DNA of 36,492 bases from JBDRGC01 sp043818215 (GTDB lineage: Bacteria > Chloroflexota > Anaerolineae > Anaerolineales > UBA11858). Shown piece by piece: positions 15,050 through 23,792 of the stretch (the stretch's first letter is position 1; each line of letters begins with the position of its first letter). Made by a program: the position numbers and the translations under genes. Location: NCBI GenBank assembly GCA_043818215.1, contig JBDRGC010000442.1, positions 1 to 36,492 of the forward strand, read 5' to 3'. The notes below the pieces were generated by a model. That model saw only the letters and a list, made by a program, of their open reading frames with translations. It did no database searches and had not been told where the DNA came from.

Positions 15050-16018
15050 ATGACCGAACAAATAAATCTTAACACCGCCCATCTCGACGCATTGACCAAC
15101 CTGCCCGGCGTCGGCCCGGCAATGGCTGAACGTATCGTAGCCGCCCGGCCATATCAAGCCCCGGAAGACCTGCTGCATGTCAGCGGAGTTGGCCCCGCCT
15201 TGCTGGAACGTCTGACGCCGTTGGTAACGGTGGCTGAAGACGAAACACCAGATATGGAAATCCCCTTCGAGGAGGATAGCGGGACTCAACCGGAGGCGGA
15301 GGAAGACATTCCGGAGACCGAATCCCAGCCTGAGGAGGAAGTTGCCCCCCCGGAGACCGAATCCCAGCCCGAGGAAGAAGCTGCCCCCCCGGAGGCCGAA
15401 TCCCAGCCCATGGAGGAAGCTGCCCCCCCCGAGGCCGAATCCCAGCCTGAGGATGAGATCATCCCCCCCTGGGACGATGGCGAACCCGAAGACGAAATCC
15501 ATCCGCCCGATGCAGAAACCGCCGATGATGCTATCATCCCTGCTGAAACGGATGAAGAAAAATCTCCTTCCAGGCCCAAGCCGGTCACTCGGGGGCAAGC
15601 TCTATTGATGGCTGCGGTTGGCAGTTTCGCAGCTTTTGTGCTGGCCGTGTTATTCAGTCTGATACTCATCGCCAGCCTCAATGGGGGCCTGCGCTTTGCC
15701 AGCCTGGATCAGGTCGCGGCGTTGGATCGCCAGGTCAGCGGGTTGAATTCGCAAGCCGAAATCCTGACCCAAGACATTGCCGGCCTGCAATCGCGAATAG
15801 ATAATTTGGAAACCCTCAACGTGCGGGTTGACAATTTGGAGACCGATACTGCGCAATTGGAAACCGATATGTCTGCCACTGTTGAGAGTGTCGAAAATAT
15901 GAGCGTCCAAATTGAAGATATGAGTGCCCAAATCGAGGAAATATTCTCGCAGACGGCGCGCTTCCAGGCATTTTTGAATGGGTTGAGAGAGCTTCTCAAC
16001 GCATTGGGCACCCCTTGA
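15050..16018 (+). CDS. Helix-hairpin-helix protein with acidic linker, membrane segment and coiled coil
   Basis: The product is 322 residues. Residues 1-62 form a ComEA-like HhH pair (LNTAHLDALTNLPGVGPAMAERIV, then LLHVSGVGPALLERL), a DNA-binding or protein-binding fold. Residues about 63-180 are very acidic and contain four imperfect copies of an ESQPEEEAAPPE-type repeat. One transmembrane helix follows (about 190-215, AVGSFAAFVLAVLFSLILIA). The C-terminal ~100 residues are a predicted coiled coil (QSRIDNLETLNVRVDNLETD). GGAGAG precedes the ATG. With the HhH inside the cell and the coiled coil outside, it could link DNA to the envelope (inference). It is the first of three genes of the same plan. 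Confidence 0.8.
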   Translation: MTEQINLNTAHLDALTNLPGVGPAMAERIVAARPYQAPEDLLHVSGVGPALLERLTPLVTVAEDETPDMEIPFEEDSGTQPEAEEDIPETESQPEEEVAPPETESQPEEEAAPPEAESQPMEEAAPPEAESQPEDEIIPPWDDGEPEDEIHPPDAETADDAIIPAETDEEKSPSRPKPVTRGQALLMAAVGSFAAFVLAVLFSLILIASLNGGLRFASLDQVAALDRQVSGLNSQAEILTQDIAGLQSRIDNLETLNVRVDNLETDTAQLETDMSATVESVENMSVQIEDMSAQIEEIFSQTARFQAFLNGLRELLNALGTP

Positions 16019-16029
16019 GAGAAATCTTT

Positions 16030-17028
16030 ATGAGTACAGAAAATACATCTCCCCCAAAACCATCATTCGGCAGGCGGATAGTGCTGGCTGTCAAAGCTTT
16101 TTTGCGCTTCGTGCTGCTTGTATTGATAAGTTTAATTTTAGTGACCGCGTTAGTGTTAGTTGGCTCTCAGTTGCTCGGACGCGGTTACTTTATGCAAAGT
16201 GTGGATAAAAATACCAGCCAGATCCATGATTTGAGTATCAGGCACGACCAAGACAACGAATTGATCACCCAACGTCTGGCTGATCTACTCGTCCGGTTGA
16301 ATGTCCTGGAAATTCAAAGCGACACCGATAAACAAACCATCGCCGATTTGCAAACCCAATTGACCGCAGCAGAAGAAGCCCTGCAAGAGCAAGCCACATC
16401 ATTGGAAAACGTGCCTGCATTGCAAGTTGCTCTGGACGAATACGGCGCGGCCCTCACCGCTCTGGAAACCTGGCTAGAGGGCTATGATGCCAATCTGGAA
16501 GGGCTGCAATCGGATGTCGATAATTTGAGCCAATCTGCGGAGGCCGACCGCGCGGAAATTCAAGCCTTGAGCGAGAAATTGCAAACGCAAGACACCCTGG
16601 TCACGCTCCGCCACGAATTGGAATTGTTGAAGGCTATGGAATTGATCACCCGGGCGCGGGTATCCATCGGGCAGCACAATATCGGGTTGGCACAGGATGA
16701 TTTGCAGGCCGCCCGCGAGCTGCTCTCCGCCCTGAGCGCCGAGGTCCCCGAATATCAGGCCGCCTCTCTTGCAGACATCATCCTGCGTTTGGAACTGGCC
16801 GAGAAAAACCTAGTGGAGGCCCCAGACCTAGTAGATCAAGATTTGGAAGTTGCCTGGCAATTGCTGTTACCGGGTTTGCAGTCGTATGATTCCACTGACG
16901 ATGCCACCTCAACACCGACCGCGACTCCCACCACTGGAGACGATGCAGAGGCCACCCCGACCCCAACCGCAACTCTCACCCCCAAAAGTGAGGTAGAGGC
17001 CACCCCGACCCCGACCCCGACGCCGTAA
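16030..17028 (+). CDS. Membrane-anchored coiled-coil protein with Thr/Pro-rich tail
   Basis: The product is 332 residues from the ATG at 16030 (MSTENTSPPK), preceded by GAGAG. A TTG at 16015 would overlap the previous stop and is less likely. A transmembrane helix lies at about residues 22-47 (FVLLVLISLILVTALVLVG). A long coiled coil follows (LADLQTQLTAAEEALQEQA), then a helical domain (LELLKAMELITRARVSIGQ) and a C-terminal Thr/Pro/Ala tail ending TPTPTPTP. It starts 11 bp after the HhH gene, so the two form an operon. Architecture is shared with the genes on either side. No enzymatic motif is seen. Confidence 0.8.
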   Translation: MSTENTSPPKPSFGRRIVLAVKAFLRFVLLVLISLILVTALVLVGSQLLGRGYFMQSVDKNTSQIHDLSIRHDQDNELITQRLADLLVRLNVLEIQSDTDKQTIADLQTQLTAAEEALQEQATSLENVPALQVALDEYGAALTALETWLEGYDANLEGLQSDVDNLSQSAEADRAEIQALSEKLQTQDTLVTLRHELELLKAMELITRARVSIGQHNIGLAQDDLQAARELLSALSAEVPEYQAASLADIILRLELAEKNLVEAPDLVDQDLEVAWQLLLPGLQSYDSTDDATSTPTATPTTGDDAEATPTPTATLTPKSEVEATPTPTPTP

Positions 17029-17361
17029 TCTTGACGCTCAATAGCAATTCTGGTTCGTAGTAACGACACTTCGGCATGGCTCAGTGCAGGCTTTAGTCAT
17101 CTGTGCTGCGCAACCAGCGACTGCCCCCTTCGCACCCTGCGGGTATCCCCCACGGGGACGCTACGCGGGGCTACGCACGGGGGATGCTTCGCAAAAGTTG
17201 CTACTACGAACCCAATGTCATTAAGTTTAGCCATCGGCGGATTATCGCGCTGCATCCCCTTGTGGGACGAATCCGCCTGGAGCATGTCAGAAAACCCAGT
17301 TTTGCTCCTGTCGGATCCGTGATCCGACAGGCACCAACGCACCAAATCCCAGGAGAATATC
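17029..17361. other. Intergenic region with two palindromic repeats
   Basis: GGTTCGTAGTAAC (17052-17064) and its near complement GTTGCTACTACGAACC (17198-17212) bracket a GC-rich stretch with nested hairpins (CCCCCACGGGG, CTACGCGGGGCTACGC). Copy C of the dispersed palindrome follows directly (17215-17330). A related GGTTCGTAGTGACGC string is at 24943. No gene is seen. CAGGAGAA near 17350 is the ribosome-binding site of the next gene. Confidence 0.65.
17215..17330. repeat. Dispersed palindromic repeat, copy C
   Basis: It begins TGTCATTAAGTTTAGCC and ends GATCCGTGATCCGACAG. It is inverted relative to copy A (2491-2608), which lacks an internal insert of about 23 bases (CGCGCTGCATCCCCTTG and on) that copies B and C share. 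Confidence 0.75.
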
Positions 17362-18051
17362 ATGCCAGACATAGAAAACGAAATTTCCACCCCCGAAGAA
17401 AACGCAATCCCTGCTGAAATGCCCGCCATGATCGAAGAGCCGGAAACCGCCGCTCCTCCCATCGAAGAGACCGCAACCGATGTAAAGGAGGAAAGCAGAG
17501 CACGCCGCTTCTTCCGCAAAGTTCTGCGCTGGACAGCGGGGTTGCTCATAGTCTTTGGGTTGGGTTTTACCGTAGCCATCTTTACGCTGTATCAGCCTAC
17601 CTTACAGAGAGTGGAGCAAGGCAAATCTGAACTGGCGCAGGCCAATGAACAGATCGAAAACCTCGATGGACAAATCACGAATATGGAAGGGGAAATCGAG
17701 AGTCTCCAAGCCCTGGAAGACCAGAATCTAGAACTTATTGCGGCGCAGAAGGGGCTTAGTCTGCACGTCTCCATTCTCAACGCGCGCCTTGATGTTGCCA
17801 ACGCTCTCCTATCACTGAGTGAGGAAGACGATGCCCAGGCTCGCATTATTCTGGACAAAACCGCGGAGACTCTGGATACCATCAAAGACCTGTTGGAACC
17901 CGATCAACGCGAGGTGGTCACCGCCATGCAGCAACGCTTGGAATTAGTTCTGGCAGAAATGGAGAACGATTCTTACGCGGCTCAGTCTGATCTGGATGTG
18001 CTGGCAACCAGCCTGCTGCAATTGGAAGACGCCTTGTTCGGCGGACCGTAG
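17362..18051 (+). CDS. Membrane-anchored coiled-coil protein (third of the cluster)
   Basis: The product is 229 residues. The first ~45 residues are acidic and Pro-rich (EEPETAAPPIEETATDV). A basic patch (RARRFFRKVLR) precedes a transmembrane helix (about 58-78, GLLIVFGLGFTVAIFTLY). The coiled coil LAQANEQIENLDGQITNMEG follows, and then a helical domain (LHVSILNARLDVANALLSL) like that of the 16030 product. AGGAG is 7 bases before the ATG. The positive-inside pattern puts the coiled coil outside the membrane. It shares plan and strand with the two preceding genes but is separated by a repeat-filled gap. Function unknown. Confidence 0.8.
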   Translation: MPDIENEISTPEENAIPAEMPAMIEEPETAAPPIEETATDVKEESRARRFFRKVLRWTAGLLIVFGLGFTVAIFTLYQPTLQRVEQGKSELAQANEQIENLDGQITNMEGEIESLQALEDQNLELIAAQKGLSLHVSILNARLDVANALLSLSEEDDAQARIILDKTAETLDTIKDLLEPDQREVVTAMQQRLELVLAEMENDSYAAQSDLDVLATSLLQLEDALFGGP

Positions 18052-18105
18052 AACCTGACTGTAATTGTCTAACGGAGCTTCGCCTCAAACCGACAAGAAA
18101 AATGG

Positions 18106-18185
18106 GACACGGATTACACGGATGAAAACGGATTGACGCGGATTCTTTTAAAATGAAATCCGCGTCAATCCGCTTAATCCGTGTC
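18106..18185. repeat. 80-bp inverted repeat (GACACGGATT.../...AATCCGTGTC)
   Basis: Outer arms GACACGGATTA/TAATCCGTGTC and inner 16-bp perfect arms CGGATTGACGCGGATT/AATCCGCGTCAATCCG give a long hairpin with a short loop. It lies in the 18052-18452 gap between convergent genes. That gap also contains a CGTTCCAC/GTGGAACG hairpin (about 18268-18293), a terminator and a G-run repeat, and no gene. Confidence 0.85.
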
Positions 18186-18321
18186 ACACCTGCAATTGGC
18201 GGCAGGTATAGGTGTCCGCGTTCTATTGAAGCAACTTTCAACAGCAGCCTGAGCGATTACATCGCAAGCGTTCCACCGCGGAGCAGTGGAACGAGCCATC
18301 ATTTACTTTGGTACCACTACC

Positions 18322-18365
18322 GAAAAAAGGACTGTCGGTCTCGGATGACCAGCAGTCCTTTTTTC
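18322..18365. terminator. Bidirectional terminator between convergent genes
   Basis: GAAAAAAGGACTG (18322-18334) and CAGTCCTTTTTTC (18353-18365) are perfect complements with an 18-base loop. T runs lie on either strand after the stem. The position between the plus-strand coiled-coil gene (ends 18051) and the minus-strand gene ending at 18453 fits termination in both directions. Confidence 0.8.
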
Positions 18366-18383
18366 ATAGCAGTATGACCAGCC

Positions 18384-18415
18384 GTTTCCCCCAGAATTTG
18401 GGGGGTAGGGGGCAT
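18384..18415. repeat. C-run/AGAATT/G-run hairpin repeat, copy 2
   Basis: CCCCCAGAATTTGGGGGG followed by TAGGGGGCATT matches the element at 742-783. It is followed by short CACGCTTCACG/TTCACG repeats (about 18420-18455), a motif also found near 19190-19265, 23775-23800 and 32280-32360. Confidence 0.6.
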
Positions 18416-18452
18416 TTCACACTCCACGCTTCACGTTTTCACGTTTCACGCC

Positions 18453-18695
18453 TCACACCACTGGCACGGTAGGGACACTCCCCCCACAGAGCAAATACCA
18501 GCACGCTTTGTCGGGCTTGAAAAGCAGATGATAAACTCTGTTCCTGATGGTCATTACCAAAATATGAATCCCGTCATCGGCTTTCCAAGTCCTACCTATC
18601 GATTCAACCCGGTAAGCACGCCCTTTCCAAACAAATCCCAGGGGGTTGATTTGCCCGTGGGCGTCAAAACGAGCGGTGACTTCAATCTGTTCCAT
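18453..18695 (-). CDS. Small conserved-looking protein of unknown function
   Basis: The product is 80 residues. It starts (ATG 18695) inside the 3' end of the CinA-like gene with a 14-bp overlap, so it is probably co-translated with it. The pattern VTARFDAHGQINPLGFVWKG, then YRVESIGRTW and RVYHLLFKPDKACWYL resembles small beta-barrel proteins of the DUF6504 type, whose signature is a strand-rich 'W-x-G-R-x-Y-x-V' core (tentative). No catalytic residues are evident. Confidence 0.7.
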   Translation of the reverse strand: MEQIEVTARFDAHGQINPLGFVWKGRAYRVESIGRTWKADDGIHILVMTIRNRVYHLLFKPDKACWYLLCGGSVPTVPVV

Positions 18696-19179
18696 CGGGC
18701 AGACTCCTGAGAAAATCGACCAATAATTGCAAAGCGGCCTCAGCGGAATGCTCTTTGTTGCCGATGCGGTCGCTATCCCAAATAAATTGTTTTGCCTGAT
18801 CGCGGCCGGGAATGCTCAACCCGACCCACGTGAGGCCGACGGGCTTTTCGGGCGTGCCTCCCCCGGGGCCGGCTATCCCGCTGATGGAGAGTCCCACATC
18901 AGCCGCCAGAGCACGGCGGACACCGCGCGCCATCTCGATGACAACTTCTGCGCTGACCGCGCCGTGCTGCTCCAGCGTTTTCCATTTTACGCCCACCAGC
19001 CGCACTTTGGCCTCGTAAGCATACGCGGTGACACTGCCCATATAATAGGTCGATGAACCGGCGATATTTGTCAGCCGGTGTCCGATCAACCCGCCGGTGC
19101 ATGATTCTGCAACAGCCAGCCGCCAGCCTTTCTGGCGTAACAGTTCTCCAACTACAACTTCGGGGGTTTCTTTTGTCAT
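18682..19179 (-). CDS. cinA: CinA C-terminal-domain nicotinamide-nucleotide amidohydrolase (PncC)
   Basis: The product is 165 residues when started at the ATG at 19179 (MTKETPEVVV). A longer frame from 19251 adds 24 residues that translate TTCACG repeats and is rejected. The signature AVAESCTGGLIGHRLTNIAGSS with the catalytic Ser (residue 26), the YYMGSVTAYAYEAK block and GISGIAGPGGGTPEKPVGLTWVG are those of the CinA C-terminal domain, which deamidates nicotinamide mononucleotide. The N-terminal COG1058 domain of long CinA proteins is absent, as in the stand-alone PncC form. No good Shine-Dalgarno sequence is seen. Confidence 0.93.
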   Translation of the reverse strand: MTKETPEVVVGELLRQKGWRLAVAESCTGGLIGHRLTNIAGSSTYYMGSVTAYAYEAKVRLVGVKWKTLEQHGAVSAEVVIEMARGVRRALAADVGLSISGIAGPGGGTPEKPVGLTWVGLSIPGRDQAKQFIWDSDRIGNKEHSAEAALQLLVDFLRSLPDGTD

Positions 19180-19189
19180 GATGTAATTA

Positions 19190-19266
19190 TGTGATGCGTG
19201 AAACGTGAAGATGTGAAGACGTGAAATGTGATTTAATCTCTCACGCATCACTCTTCACGCATCACG
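19190..19266. repeat. GTGATGCGTGAAACGTGAAG inverted repeat
   Basis: The gap between the carboxypeptidase stop and the cinA start is filled by an imperfect palindrome: GTGATGCGTGAA...on the left and TTCACGCATCAC twice on the right. It belongs to the TTCACG repeat type scattered over the window. Confidence 0.7.
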
Positions 19267-22200
19267 TTAGCGCGTTACCAGTGGGAGGAAGATATTGAAC
19301 ACATTGGTGATAACAATGGTATGTTCATCACCTACGCTTGCAGCTGTGCAATTTGTGGCAGTCACGGCGAGATTGTGCGTCCCAGTACCCAGGGTGCGGG
19401 TAGAGGCTGCTGTCGTATCATCATTATCCCAAAGATAGGTGACAGGCAGTGAGGCTCCCGCAGGCTCGTAGCTGGCAGTGAAAGTGTACATGCCCGGTTC
19501 GCCGCCGGCAGCGCCATTGATGGTGATATTGGTCAGGTCTACACATACACTCGGTTCGTAGACAGTTACCGAAACGGCGTCTGTGACCGGTATGGTCATG
19601 CCGAGATTCCAAACATCAATTGCGACGGTGTACGTGCCCGTGGCGGCGAAAGTGTGCGTCAGGAGTAAGGGATCAAAGCTGCTGGTTCCAGTGATCGGGA
19701 CCGTTCCATCGTCATAGTCAATGGTGTAGCTATAAGGTTTGTTGGCGTCATTCGGGGAGAGATCGGCTAAGAAATCCGCCGCTTCCCCTGCGTAAATCGT
19801 GCCCGTGGTGACCAGAGTCAGATCAACATCTGTCACTGAGGAGTAAATTACTTCTGCACTGACAGTCACCGAAACAGCGTCCGTGACCGGCGCGGTCATG
19901 CCGAGATTCCGCACACCAATCGTGACAGGGAAAGTGCCCGTGGTTGCAAAGGTGTGGGTAATTGGCAACGGATCGCTGCTGCTGGTTGCCGTAACAGGCA
20001 TGGTTGCATCACCAAAATCGAGGGTGTAGGTGTAAGGTTTCGTGGCCCCATTTGGGATAATGTCCGCCGCGAACTCGACCAGGGTATTTGTTACGATAGT
20101 GCCAGTAGTGACGAGAGTCAAATCTACCTGATCGATATCCACCAGTTCAACGACAACCTGGTGGCTGACACTGTCGCTGTCCAGCGAATTAGTCGCTACC
20201 AGGGTGACGGTGTAGACATTCGCGATCGTGTAAGTATACACCGGGTCGCTCTCAATGGATGTGCCGATGCCGTCGCCGAAGTCCCAGATATGATCCATGG
20301 GCAAGGTGCCCGTGGTCATATTGGTGAAGTGCATGGGCATGCCCGGCGCGACCGGACTATCGCTGGTGAACGCTGCAGCTGGGGGCGTGGCTGTCTCGCC
20401 GCAGCCAGGGCCTCCGCCAGAAATGGTGAGATCATCGATATGCCAGCCATTATCGATAGTATTCGTATCGGACGTGAACCGGAAGCGGATTCGGGCACTG
20501 AGCTGGTTGTTGAGCATCCCAACTGCCAGAGTGATGTTTTCCCATTGCGAATGTGAACCATCGTAGGTTGCGATCCCCGTCCAGGTGGAGCCGCCATTAT
20601 TGGAGATTTCTACATGGCAAAAATCCCAATTCGCCTCGGTATCGCAGATCTGCCAGAAATCGAGATGGATGTCCGTAAAATCTGTCATGTCCATGATTGG
20701 GGATGTTAGTGAAATATCGCGATTATTGTTATAGTTACCTCCCGGACTATCCGTCCACGAGTGGGATGGGCTATGAGATGCTTCGGTGGTGATGGCCCAG
20801 GGGAACTCAGCAGTCCAGCCCTGGTTGCCGGATTCCACGGTGTCGGTGAAGATGTCACACACGGGGTAGAGGTGGAAATTCTGCTGCACGGTCTGATAGT
20901 CGTGGGCTATGACTCCGCTGACGTTGGCATCTGCATATCCAGTAGCGCTGGCGTTCATTGCATACGTGCCGCTGATCACGGTCGTGCTGTAGTATCCCGT
21001 AACCGGGTCGCTTGTGGCCTGAAACGTGCCCGCGGTGAGTGTGGCCTCGATGGGTGCGTTGTTGCTGGCGTCACGCACATAACCATCGATGACCGGAGAA
21101 ACGCCGGGTTCGACAATATAGATGAAGGCCGCGGTGAAGGGTCCCCAATTGCCCGCGGCGTCTTGCCCGCGTACGAAGATGGTATGACGGCCCGAACTCA
21201 GACCTGTTGTGTCTACAGCAGCTTCCACAGCTTCGACCGTCGAGTTGAAATTGCCGTCCACGGCTGTCATCGGGTACGAGATGGGAGTCGTCGTCGTGAT
21301 CCAGGCAGGTACGTCAATAAAATACTCAGCCACGACAATATTTTGAGTAGGTTCGGTCCCGTTCTCGTTGTTGAAGCGTGTGTCATTGATGGTAGCCGTC
21401 AACTGAGCGGGGTCGCCGGGGGCAATACCGCCCGGCACAATCGTCACACTCAAGGCATCGGGGCCGGCGGGGGTTATATACGGGGTGCGGGATGTTTTGG
21501 CGGCGTAGATCAGCGCGGGCAGGTTATCGGGCAGGAGGGTGTTTTCGAAAATACCACAACTCTGGAAAAAGGAAGTGCCCAATTCGAAAGTGTAAGCTGC
21601 CAGCCCCAACTCGCCATAAGCGAAATCGTCGGTGGTGCCGTCGGTTGCATAAAGCGACATGGATTGTTCAGGACTGTAATTGTTATAGTAAGCGAATTTG
21701 CGTCCCAGGGTTTGTAGCGCGGTTCCATTGGGGGCATTCGTGGCGGTAAAACCCCACGGCCATAATACCAACTCGCTGTAAGAGTGAATATCTATAAAGG
21801 TGCCCATGGCGTTGTCAGGGGCCGGGTCGGTCAGCCCGGGGCCGCGTTGGTCCGGGAATTCAGCGCGAACGTAGTTTTGAATGGCCTGCACTTCAGGCTC
21901 GGAGGCTGCGGTGGGGCCGCGGTAGGTTTCATTACACTCACTGCCGCTGGACCCGCCACAGCAACCCCACTGGAATTCGAAGTTGCGGTTGAGGTCTGCG
22001 CCGCGGTAATTCGACGTGGGGGAGCAATAATTCTCGTTCGTGTTCTTGCGCCAAGAAACTCCCCCCTCGGCATGTTTGCGTCCGTCAGGGTTGGCTTGCA
22101 GCATCAGATGGATTTCGGTGTAATCCAGCAACCAAGTCACATCAGGGTCAATATCATAGTTTTCCACCAGATATTCTGCGAAGCGGGTGCTCAGTTCGGC

Positions 22201-22836
22201 GGGGGTGTACTCGCGGGCGTGGACAGAAGTCATAATGAATAATTTGGGTTTGGGGCCGGGTACATTGGCGTTCGTCAATTTCAGCACCATCATATCGTAG
22301 CCGGCGTTTCCGCCTGGCGTCACTTTTTCCCACGAATTGCCTGTATCGATCCAGGTTGCCAGGTTGGGATAATTGGATGCAATATCGACTGCGGTCTGGA
22401 AAGTTTCTTCCACCGTGCGGTAACAGGGGTAGCCAGGAATCCCGGTGGTTTGCCCTGGCAGATATTCGAGCGGCTGGTTGACCAGGGTGGTGTATTCGTG
22501 ATCGATTTCGAGATGGTAGCCCTGTTCTAGCAAACGATTGTACTCTGCCTGCGTTACTCCGATTACCAGGTAGCCTGCTTTGGCATTGACTTCCCAGGGT
22601 TCAGTATGGGCTGCGATTTCGGCAACCTGTTGGCGGTTCTCGAAATATACGCGCACTACCCATAAATAGGAGTCTGATCCGGCAAGTGGAAGCCGATCTG
22701 TGGCAGGCATCACTGGGGTTCCGTCTGGCGCGGGGAAGTCTTCTTGCGCTATAACAGTCTGATTAATCATGAGAAGGAGCATACTTGCTATAATCGTAAA
22801 AATAGTGACGAAATTGAATAGTTTTACTCGTTTCAT
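19267..22836 (-). CDS. Secreted M14-family zinc carboxypeptidase with C-terminal PKD-like domains
   Basis: The product is 1189 residues. Residues 1-30 are a Sec signal peptide. An inhibitor-like propeptide (to ~125) precedes the M14 catalytic domain (about 135-450): Zn ligands H206 and E209 in SVHAREYTPAE, H351 in DIHSYSE, NPDG and DLNRNF substrate residues, and the catalytic Glu418 in YTFELG. It cleaves C-terminal residues from external peptides. Following parts are an Ig-like segment, a carboxypeptidase-regulatory-like unit (VIDGYVRDASNNAPIEATL), a jelly-roll/MAM-like domain (about 665-830), a PKD domain (HIWDFGDGIG) and two near-identical repeats starting VDLTLVTTGTI. The C-terminus is IFLPLVTR, a motif also present in the C1 protease. 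It probably acts at the cell surface or outside. Confidence 0.93.
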   Translation of the reverse strand: MKRVKLFNFVTIFTIIASMLLLMINQTVIAQEDFPAPDGTPVMPATDRLPLAGSDSYLWVVRVYFENRQQVAEIAAHTEPWEVNAKAGYLVIGVTQAEYNRLLEQGYHLEIDHEYTTLVNQPLEYLPGQTTGIPGYPCYRTVEETFQTAVDIASNYPNLATWIDTGNSWEKVTPGGNAGYDMMVLKLTNANVPGPKPKLFIMTSVHAREYTPAELSTRFAEYLVENYDIDPDVTWLLDYTEIHLMLQANPDGRKHAEGGVSWRKNTNENYCSPTSNYRGADLNRNFEFQWGCCGGSSGSECNETYRGPTAASEPEVQAIQNYVRAEFPDQRGPGLTDPAPDNAMGTFIDIHSYSELVLWPWGFTATNAPNGTALQTLGRKFAYYNNYSPEQSMSLYATDGTTDDFAYGELGLAAYTFELGTSFFQSCGIFENTLLPDNLPALIYAAKTSRTPYITPAGPDALSVTIVPGGIAPGDPAQLTATINDTRFNNENGTEPTQNIVVAEYFIDVPAWITTTTPISYPMTAVDGNFNSTVEAVEAAVDTTGLSSGRHTIFVRGQDAAGNWGPFTAAFIYIVEPGVSPVIDGYVRDASNNAPIEATLTAGTFQATSDPVTGYYSTTVISGTYAMNASATGYADANVSGVIAHDYQTVQQNFHLYPVCDIFTDTVESGNQGWTAEFPWAITTEASHSPSHSWTDSPGGNYNNNRDISLTSPIMDMTDFTDIHLDFWQICDTEANWDFCHVEISNNGGSTWTGIATYDGSHSQWENITLAVGMLNNQLSARIRFRFTSDTNTIDNGWHIDDLTISGGGPGCGETATPPAAAFTSDSPVAPGMPMHFTNMTTGTLPMDHIWDFGDGIGTSIESDPVYTYTIANVYTVTLVATNSLDSDSVSHQVVVELVDIDQVDLTLVTTGTIVTNTLVEFAADIIPNGATKPYTYTLDFGDATMPVTATSSSDPLPITHTFATTGTFPVTIGVRNLGMTAPVTDAVSVTVSAEVIYSSVTDVDLTLVTTGTIYAGEAADFLADLSPNDANKPYSYTIDYDDGTVPITGTSSFDPLLLTHTFAATGTYTVAIDVWNLGMTIPVTDAVSVTVYEPSVCVDLTNITINGAAGGEPGMYTFTASYEPAGASLPVTYLWDNDDTTAASTRTLGTGTHNLAVTATNCTAASVGDEHTIVITNVFNIFLPLVTR

Positions 22837-22896
22837 AATTTATTTACTTTGGGTGTATACGCTTCGAGTTTGTTTCCCAGATCGTGTTCTGGGATG

Positions 22897-23691
22897 TTAT
22901 GTCTGCATACTGACGGGCAAAGTCTTGTTTGCATCGCGGCGCACCCGTCGCAGAAACGCGGGGGAATTCAAGCCGCGTTCCAATAAATAGGTTAGATAAT
23001 ACTGCATAAGATTTTCGATCTCAGCATTGACAGTTGGGGTGATCTGAGCGCGGGCGGCATCTTTGTAGCTGCTGCGCTGGAAATGCCGCAGGTATTTGAG
23101 GGCTTGCACAGAAACGGGACGCGCCTCAGGTTGCCGACCTCCGCATCGGGGGCACAGAACACCCCCCAACTCAGGCGAGAAGAACTGGTCCTCGGGCTGA
23201 ATATCGGCCTCACAACTGGCGCAGGCAAACAATTTGGGACGGAATCCCACCAAATCTAGCAATCGGATTTCGTAGTAGTGAATCACCAGATTGGGGTCGT
23301 CGCCTCTATCCAATCGAGACAGGGCATCCACCAATATATGGTACAGCGACCGGTTTTCGCCCTCCTCGTAGGTGAAGCGATCTAGCAGTTCGACGACATA
23401 AGAAGCGTATCCGAGATTGACCAGATCATCTCGGATGGACAGGTAGAGGTCAACTGTCACAGCCTGGGTCAGGATGAATAGATCGCGCCCCCGTGCCAAC
23501 TGCAAAGTGGAGCGGGTGAAGGGTTCCAGGTGGCCGGCCTTGCGGGAGAGAGGCTTGCGCACGCCTTTGGCAATCGCCTGCACCTTGCCCAGTTCGCGGG
23601 TGAATAGTGTCAGCAGGCGGTCGGCTTCGCCCCAATCGCTGTGACGCAGTACCACCCCTTCGACTCGCAAGGAACGTTCTTGGTATGGCAT
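22897..23691 (-). CDS. recO: DNA repair protein RecO
   Basis: The product is 264 residues from the ATG at 23691 (MPYQERSLRVEG). An upstream frame only translates 7-base repeats (LASCLLP units). The N-terminal OB fold reads VEGVVLRHSDWGEADRLLTLFTRELGKV, with GVRKPLSRKAGHLEPF. The C-terminal part has the four-Cys zinc site (CASC...CPRC) and the helical region ending LLERGLNSPAFLRRV. RecO loads RecA on SSB-coated DNA together with RecR, which is not encoded here. It lies between the PHP gene and the carboxypeptidase, all on the minus strand. Confidence 0.95.
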   Translation of the reverse strand: MPYQERSLRVEGVVLRHSDWGEADRLLTLFTRELGKVQAIAKGVRKPLSRKAGHLEPFTRSTLQLARGRDLFILTQAVTVDLYLSIRDDLVNLGYASYVVELLDRFTYEEGENRSLYHILVDALSRLDRGDDPNLVIHYYEIRLLDLVGFRPKLFACASCEADIQPEDQFFSPELGGVLCPRCGGRQPEARPVSVQALKYLRHFQRSSYKDAARAQITPTVNAEIENLMQYYLTYLLERGLNSPAFLRRVRRDANKTLPVSMQT

Positions 23692-23708
23692 AGGTTTAAT
23701 TGAAATGT

Positions 23709-23770
23709 GGCAAGAGGCAAGAGGCAAGAGGCAAGAGGCAAGAGGCAAGAGGCAAGAGGCAAGAGGCAAG
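23709..23770. repeat. Nine-copy AGGCAAG heptanucleotide array upstream of recO
   Basis: The 7-base unit AGGCAAG is repeated about nine times without change, between the PHP stop and 18 bases upstream of the recO ATG. Seven is not a multiple of three. The recO frame is open through the array on the minus strand as repeated LASCLLP residues. Confidence 0.95.
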
Positions 23771-23792
23771 ATATGTTATCACGCTTCACGCT

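Noticed and set aside
18682..19179. Truncated CinA lacking its N-terminal domain as a pseudogene
   Set aside because: Stand-alone C-terminal-domain proteins (PncC) are common and functional, and all signature residues are present.
19180..19251. 24-residue N-terminal extension of the CinA-like protein
   Set aside because: It is encoded by TTCACG/CGTGAA repeats, and the family's start matches the internal ATG at 19179.
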